From Flavobacterium sp. (lineage in GTDB: Bacteria > Bacteroidota > Bacteroidia > Flavobacteriales > Flavobacteriaceae), in NCBI RefSeq assembly GCF_020217025.1, contig NZ_JAIWOF010000105.1:1-10000 (forward strand): DNA of 10,000 nucleotides. Reading direction: 5' to 3'. Numbering within the stretch: position 1 is the first letter of the stretch; each line of letters opens with the position of its first letter. Shown piece after piece: positions 6,223 to 10,000 of the stretch. The notes below the pieces were generated by a model. The model worked only from the letters and a program-made list of their open reading frames with translations, was not told the origin of the DNA and searched no databases. The position numbers and the translations under genes were made by a program.

Positions 6223-6984
6223 TTATTTGATTTTATTGACAAACTTTGAAATGTCTGAAATCGGATTTTCCTTCAAAAAGTTGATAAATGCACTTCCAAT
6301 TATAGCACCTTTTTGATATTTCGTAGCTTGTTGAAATGTTTCTTCATCTTTAATTCCAAAACCAACAATTTGAGGATTTTTCAAGTTTAAATTTGAAATT
6401 CGTTTGAAATAATCCATTTGTTCTGAACCAAATCCGGATTGACTTCCCGTAACCGCAGCCGAACTCACCATGTAAACAAAACTATCGGAAATGGCATCGA
6501 TTTGTTGGATTCGTTCTTCTGAAGTTTGTGGCGAAATCAAAAAGATGTTTTTCAAATGGTATTTTTCGAAAATCGATTTGTATTCGGTTTCGTAAACGAA
6601 TAGCGGTAAATCAGGAATAATTAAGCCATCAATCCCAACTTCTGCACATTTTTGACAAAATTTCTCAATTCCAAATTGCATCATCGGATTAAAATAACCC
6701 ATAATAATTAAAGGAATTTGAACCGATTTTCTTATTTCTTTCAATTGCTCAAATAAGATTGAAGTTGTCATGCCATTTTCAATCGCAATAGTAGAACTTT
6801 CTTGAATGGTAGGCCCATCGGCTAATGGATCAGAAAAAGGTAACCCAATTTCAATCATATCCACACCATTTTTTTCCAATTCTTGAATGATGGAAACAGT
6901 GTCGTTTAGCTTTGGGAATCCTGCTGTAAAATAAATGGAAAGCAGTTTTTTATCTTCTTGTAATTTTTGGTTGATTCTATTCAT
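6223..6984 (-). CDS. trpA: Tryptophan synthase alpha chain
   Basis: Cytoplasmic alpha subunit of tryptophan synthase (EC 4.2.1.20), which cleaves indole-3-glycerol phosphate to indole and glyceraldehyde 3-phosphate and passes indole to TrpB. With the start at 6984 the protein has 253 residues. The TIM-barrel signature MIEIGLPFSDPLADGPTIQ (43-61) contains the catalytic acids Glu45 and Asp56, equivalent to Glu49 and Asp60 of the Salmonella enzyme. The later loop YMVSSAAVTGSQSGF and the GFGIKDEE phosphate-binding segment are intact. The frame also allows a GTG start at 7008 overlapping the trpB stop (GTGA), adding eight residues; ATG at 6984 is preferred because MNRINQKLQEDKKLLSIYFT looks like the usual TrpA N-terminus. 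It is the last trp gene, 20 bases after trpB, with no standard terminator behind it. Confidence 0.95.
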   Translation of the reverse strand: MNRINQKLQEDKKLLSIYFTAGFPKLNDTVSIIQELEKNGVDMIEIGLPFSDPLADGPTIQESSTIAIENGMTTSILFEQLKEIRKSVQIPLIIMGYFNPMMQFGIEKFCQKCAEVGIDGLIIPDLPLFVYETEYKSIFEKYHLKNIFLISPQTSEERIQQIDAISDSFVYMVSSAAVTGSQSGFGSEQMDYFKRISNLNLKNPQIVGFGIKDEETFQQATKYQKGAIIGSAFINFLKENPISDISKFVNKIK

Positions 6985-7004
6985 GTTGTTTGTTTTTTGA
7001 CTAA

Positions 7005-8195
7005 TCACTTTTCACTAAACTTAAAATAATCGATATACGTATTCAAATCTTTGTCACCTCTTCCTGATAAGTTGATGACTACAATATCATTTGGTTGAAA
7101 TTGTTTTTTATCCAAAACTGAAAAAGCATGCGCCGTTTCAATTGCTGGAATGATACCTTCTGTTTTTGATACATCTAATCCAGATTGCATGGCTTCAGAA
7201 TCTGTTATTGCGATGAATTCTGCTCTTTTGGTATCGTGTAAATGAGCATGAAGCGGTCCAACTCCAGGATAATCTAATCCTGCCGAAATAGAGTAGGGTT
7301 CGGTAATTTGTCCGTCTTCGGTTTGCATTAATAAGGTTTTGCTTCCGTGAATGATTCCAATTTTTCCCAATACAGAAGTCGCAGCACTTTCTCCTGATTC
7401 AACTCCATGTCCAGCCGCTTCCACAGCAATTAATTTTACCGATTCTTCATCTAAAAATTCGTAAAAAGCCCCAGCAGCATTGCTTCCGCCACCAACACAA
7501 GCAATTACATAATCTGGATTTTCTTTGCCTTCTTGAGCAAGAAGTTGGGATTTAATTTCTTTAGAAATCACACTTTGAAATCTCGCTACCATATCAGGAT
7601 AAGGATGAGGTCCCACCACAGAACCAATGATGTAAAAGGTATCAATCGGATTGTTAATCCAATCGCGAATGGCTTCATTAGTAGCATCTTTAAGTGTTTT
7701 TGAACCCGAAGTTGCTGGTCGAACTTTTGCTCCCAACATTTTCATACGAGCTACGTTGGGCGCTTGTCTTTTAATATCGACTTCACCCATATAAACAATG
7801 CATTCCAATCCCATCAAAGCGCAAACCGTTGCTGTTGCTACACCGTGTTGACCTGCGCCAGTTTCGGCAATGATTCTGGTTTTACCTAAACGTTTTGCGA
7901 CTAAAATTTGACCGATGGTGTTGTTGATTTTGTGTGCTCCAGTGTGACATAAATCTTCTCGTTTTAGATAGATTTTTGTGTTGTATTTTTCGGATAAACG
8001 CTTGGCAAAATACAAAGGCGTTGGGCGACCTACAAATTGTTGTAATAAGTCGTTAAACTCTTCTTGAAAAGAAGGTTCGGCCATGATTTTAAGATAATTT
8101 TCTTTTAATTCCTCAACATTCGGATACAACATTTCGGGAATAAAAGCACCGCCAAATTGGCCGTAAAATCCGTTTTCGTCTACATTATATTTCAT
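7005..8195 (-). CDS. trpB: Tryptophan synthase beta chain
   Basis: Cytoplasmic PLP-dependent beta subunit that condenses indole with L-serine to give L-tryptophan, in an alpha2-beta2 complex with TrpA. The 396-residue length is normal. HTGAHKIN (84-91) contains the PLP-binding Lys89, ETGAGQHG (111-118) contains the catalytic Glu111, GGGSNA (235-240) binds the PLP phosphate, and SGRGDKD (377-383) closes the cofactor pocket. The conserved [13 protein letters not shown] (144-156) and [11 protein letters not shown] (304-314) segments are also intact. It is the standard TrpB1 form that pairs with TrpA, not the standalone TrpB2 type. Its start overlaps the trpF end by 11 bases, suggesting translational coupling. 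Confidence 0.98.
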   Translation of the reverse strand: MKYNVDENGFYGQFGGAFIPEMLYPNVEELKENYLKIMAEPSFQEEFNDLLQQFVGRPTPLYFAKRLSEKYNTKIYLKREDLCHTGAHKINNTIGQILVAKRLGKTRIIAETGAGQHGVATATVCALMGLECIVYMGEVDIKRQAPNVARMKMLGAKVRPATSGSKTLKDATNEAIRDWINNPIDTFYIIGSVVGPHPYPDMVARFQSVISKEIKSQLLAQEGKENPDYVIACVGGGSNAAGAFYEFLDEESVKLIAVEAAGHGVESGESAATSVLGKIGIIHGSKTLLMQTEDGQITEPYSISAGLDYPGVGPLHAHLHDTKRAEFIAITDSEAMQSGLDVSKTEGIIPAIETAHAFSVLDKKQFQPNDIVVINLSGRGDKDLNTYIDYFKFSEK

Positions 8196-8820
8196 ATAGC
8201 ATTTTTTTAAATTTTTGTAATTTGATTTTATTTTTTGTGCCTGGTTTTTTTTCGAAACGACTGTTTACATCGATTCCGTAGCATTTATTTGCTGCCGGTG
8301 ATTTTAGAAATTCTTTTAATCCGTCAATTTCTGTAGTTCCAATGCCACCGCTTAAAAAGTATGGAACATTAAAGTGATAGTTTTCTAACATATTCCAATC
8401 GAAAGTAATCCCGTTTCCACCTGGTAATTTTCCTTTGGTATCAAAAAGAAAATAATCGACAGCTAATACATATTCTTTAACCACGGAAAAATTGAAAGTC
8501 GAATCTATGGAAAAAACTTTGATGACTTCAACACCGAGTTTTTTCACGTTTTTACAAAAAATAACCGACTCATTTCCATGTAATTGAATGATGTCTAATT
8601 GATATTGATTAATTTTTGTAGCAATTTCCTGAATGGAAGCATCTACAAAAACGCCTACTTTTTTGGTAGTTTCAGGAAGTTCAGGAATAGTAGCTAAAGT
8701 CATCTTTCGTTTTGATTTTTCCCAAAAGATAAAACCCAAATAATCAGGATTTAAAGCCGATATTTCCTTAATATTTTCGGTTTCTTTCATGCCACAAATT
8801 TTTAGTTTTATGTTTTTCAT
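8185..8820 (-). CDS. trpF: Phosphoribosylanthranilate isomerase
   Basis: Cytoplasmic isomerase (EC 5.3.1.24) converting N-(5'-phosphoribosyl)anthranilate to the carboxyphenylamino-deoxyribulose phosphate used by TrpC. The 211-residue TIM barrel is of normal length. KICGMKE (7-13) holds the catalytic Cys9, and [13 protein letters not shown] (125-137) holds the catalytic acid Asp127. QLHG (79-82), the phosphate-binding LSGGI (156-160) and GIDVNSRFE (182-190) followed by KPGTKN are all family hallmarks. It is a separate gene here rather than fused to trpC as in enterics. It overlaps trpC by 4 bases (ATGA) and trpB by 11 bases, so translation of all three is probably coupled. Confidence 0.97.
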   Translation of the reverse strand: MKNIKLKICGMKETENIKEISALNPDYLGFIFWEKSKRKMTLATIPELPETTKKVGVFVDASIQEIATKINQYQLDIIQLHGNESVIFCKNVKKLGVEVIKVFSIDSTFNFSVVKEYVLAVDYFLFDTKGKLPGGNGITFDWNMLENYHFNVPYFLSGGIGTTEIDGLKEFLKSPAANKCYGIDVNSRFEKKPGTKNKIKLQKFKKMLYEI

Positions 8821-9602
8821 GACATTAATTTTTGAATGAATCGTTTAGCTTCTAAACCAGGATTTTCGGTTTTCATAAAATGTTCTCCCATTAAAAATCC
8901 TCGATAACCAAATTGTTGTAATTCTTTAATTGCCTCAATAGAGCTAATTCCACTTTCAGATACTTTTACAAATTCATCTGGAATTTTATTAGCTAATTCT
9001 TTGCTGTAATCTAAACTCACTTCGAAGGTTTTTAAATTGCGATTGTTCACGCCAATCATGTCTAAACTTGGCATTATTGATTTTTCTAATTCTTCTAAAT
9101 TATGAACTTCCAATAATATTTCTAACCCTAAACTTTGAGCAAATTCAGAAAGTTGTTTGATTTCTTCTCGAGTCAAAACCGCGGCAATTAGTAATATTAC
9201 ATCGGCTCCGTGCGCTTTAGCCTCTAAAATTTGGTATTCCTCAACAATGAATTCTTTTCGTAACAAAGGAATATTTACAGAAGCTTTTGCTAGCAATAAA
9301 TCCTCCAAACTACCACCAAAATATTTAGCATCCGTTAAAACTGAAATTCCGCAAACACCTGCATTTTGATAACCTAAAACCACATCCTCCACAGCATGAT
9401 TATTATTGATGACGGCTCTCGAAGGAGATCGACGTTTGTGTTCTGCAATAATTCCAGAAACACTATTTTTCAAAAGTTTACTTAATGAATAGGTTCGTGA
9501 GTTGAATAAAACAGAAGTTTCTAATTGCGAAACTGGAATAATACTTTTCTTTAATTCGACTTCTCGTTTTTTATCGGTGATGATTTTATCTAAAATATTC
9601 AT
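8817..9602 (-). CDS. trpC: Indole-3-glycerol phosphate synthase
   Basis: Cytoplasmic synthase (EC 4.1.1.48) closing the indole ring: carboxyphenylamino-deoxyribulose phosphate gives indole-3-glycerol phosphate, CO2 and water. The 261-residue single-domain TIM barrel is of normal length. IIAEHKRRSPSRA (51-63) carries the Glu54-x-Lys56 and SPS motifs; DAKYFGGS (91-98), LLRKEFIV (113-120, second catalytic Lys116), EVHN (165-168), GVNNRNL (184-190) and SESGI (215-219) complete the active-site and phosphate-binding set. It starts 2 bases after the trpD stop and its TGA stop is shared with the trpF start in ATGA. Confidence 0.97.
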   Translation of the reverse strand: MNILDKIITDKKREVELKKSIIPVSQLETSVLFNSRTYSLSKLLKNSVSGIIAEHKRRSPSRAVINNNHAVEDVVLGYQNAGVCGISVLTDAKYFGGSLEDLLLAKASVNIPLLRKEFIVEEYQILEAKAHGADVILLIAAVLTREEIKQLSEFAQSLGLEILLEVHNLEELEKSIMPSLDMIGVNNRNLKTFEVSLDYSKELANKIPDEFVKVSESGISSIEAIKELQQFGYRGFLMGEHFMKTENPGLEAKRFIQKLMS

Positions 9603-9604
9603 GA

Positions 9605-10000
9605 TTAATTACTTATTGCGATTAATTTTTTTAATTTTTCCAATGCTTTTCCGCTGGCTAAACTTTCTTGAGCCTTGGATAAAGCTTCTTCATAATTCGA
9701 TTTTTCAACGGTTTGAATCGCGATTGCCGCATTAGCACTAACCACATTATTTTGAGCCGTAGTTCCTTTCCCAGAAATTACATCGAAGAAAATTTTAGCT
9801 GATTCGTCAACAGTTGTTCCTCCTTTAATAGTTTCAAGTTTACATTCTGGTAATTTGAAATCGGATGGTTTTAAAATTTGTTCGGAAGAATTTGAAATAA
9901 TTTTTACTTCATCTGTTAAGGAAACTTCATCAAAACCGCTTAATCCATGTAAAATGGAGTAGTTGGTAGCGGTATTTTGGTATAAATACGCATACATTCG
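9605..10000 (-). CDS. trpD: Anthranilate phosphoribosyltransferase, C-terminal part
   Basis: Enzyme (EC 2.4.2.18) that joins anthranilate to PRPP, the second step of tryptophan synthesis. Only the last 131 residues are present; the frame is open to the window edge, and the first Met in it (codon at 9997-9995) is internal, not the start. The segment RMYAYLYQ and then HGLSGFDEVSL matches the region of TrpD with its conserved HG.(D/S)G.DE motif, and GTTVDESAKIFFDVISGKGT followed by NNVVSANAAIAI matches the conserved C-terminal region with its N...NAA.A pattern. Family length is about 330, so some 200 N-terminal residues, including the GTGGD PRPP-binding motif, lie beyond position 10000. It is 2 bases ahead of trpC. 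A thymidine phosphorylase relative is unlikely given the trp context. Confidence 0.94.
   Translation of the reverse strand, partial: RMYAYLYQNTATNYSILHGLSGFDEVSLTDEVKIISNSSEQILKPSDFKLPECKLETIKGGTTVDESAKIFFDVISGKGTTAQNNVVSANAAIAIQTVEKSNYEEALSKAQESLASGKALEKLKKLIAISN

Noticed and set aside
6207..6230. Short plus-strand frame beginning with the same M-N-F-L codons as the NfeD-like protein
   Set aside because: It has only seven codons before TGA and simply reflects the inverted-repeat arm; no evidence that it is translated.

Overview
The window is AT-rich, and every gene in it lies on the minus strand, so the text below reads from high to low coordinates. Protein style (A/T-rich codons, TrpA/TrpB/TrpF resembling flavobacterial versions), leaders without clear Shine-Dalgarno sequences, and a TAnnTTTG-type promoter element all point to a member of the Bacteroidota, most likely a Flavobacterium or close relative. 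This taxonomic call is inference from sequence style, not from a database search.

Region 1 (10000 to 6223) is the distal part of a tryptophan biosynthesis operon in the order trpD (3' end only), trpC, trpF, trpB, trpA. The genes are separated by 2 to 20 bases or overlap by 4 or 11 bases, as expected for one translationally coupled transcript. Together they take phosphoribosyl-anthranilate to tryptophan. trpE and trpG presumably lie beyond position 10000.

Region 2 (6222 to 3995) holds a two-gene membrane unit: a small NfeD/YqiJ-type protein with a C-terminal OB-fold, followed 12 bases later by a flotillin (SPFH domain plus long coiled coil with hendecad repeats), closed by a strong rho-independent terminator. 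The 83-base gap between trpA and the NfeD-like gene contains the most unusual element seen here: a perfect 15-bp inverted repeat, one arm of which contains the start codon and first codons of the NfeD-like gene while the other sits just after the trpA stop. In a transcript reading through from trp, the arms could pair and hide the NfeD-like start; a transcript starting inside the 61-base loop would escape this.

Region 3 (3994 to 1) is an efflux operon: a TetR-family regulator, a TolC-type outer-membrane channel, an EmrA/HlyD-type periplasmic adaptor and an EmrB-type 14-TM major facilitator pump (cut by the window edge). Gaps are 2 to 13 bases. The promoter region in front of tetR carries two AAAC-N4-GTTT sites arranged as a 12-bp inverted repeat overlapping the predicted promoter, consistent with self-repression of the whole pump operon. 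No RNA genes, insertion sequences, CRISPR arrays or plus-strand genes are supported, and no gene-free stretch exceeds about 155 bases.
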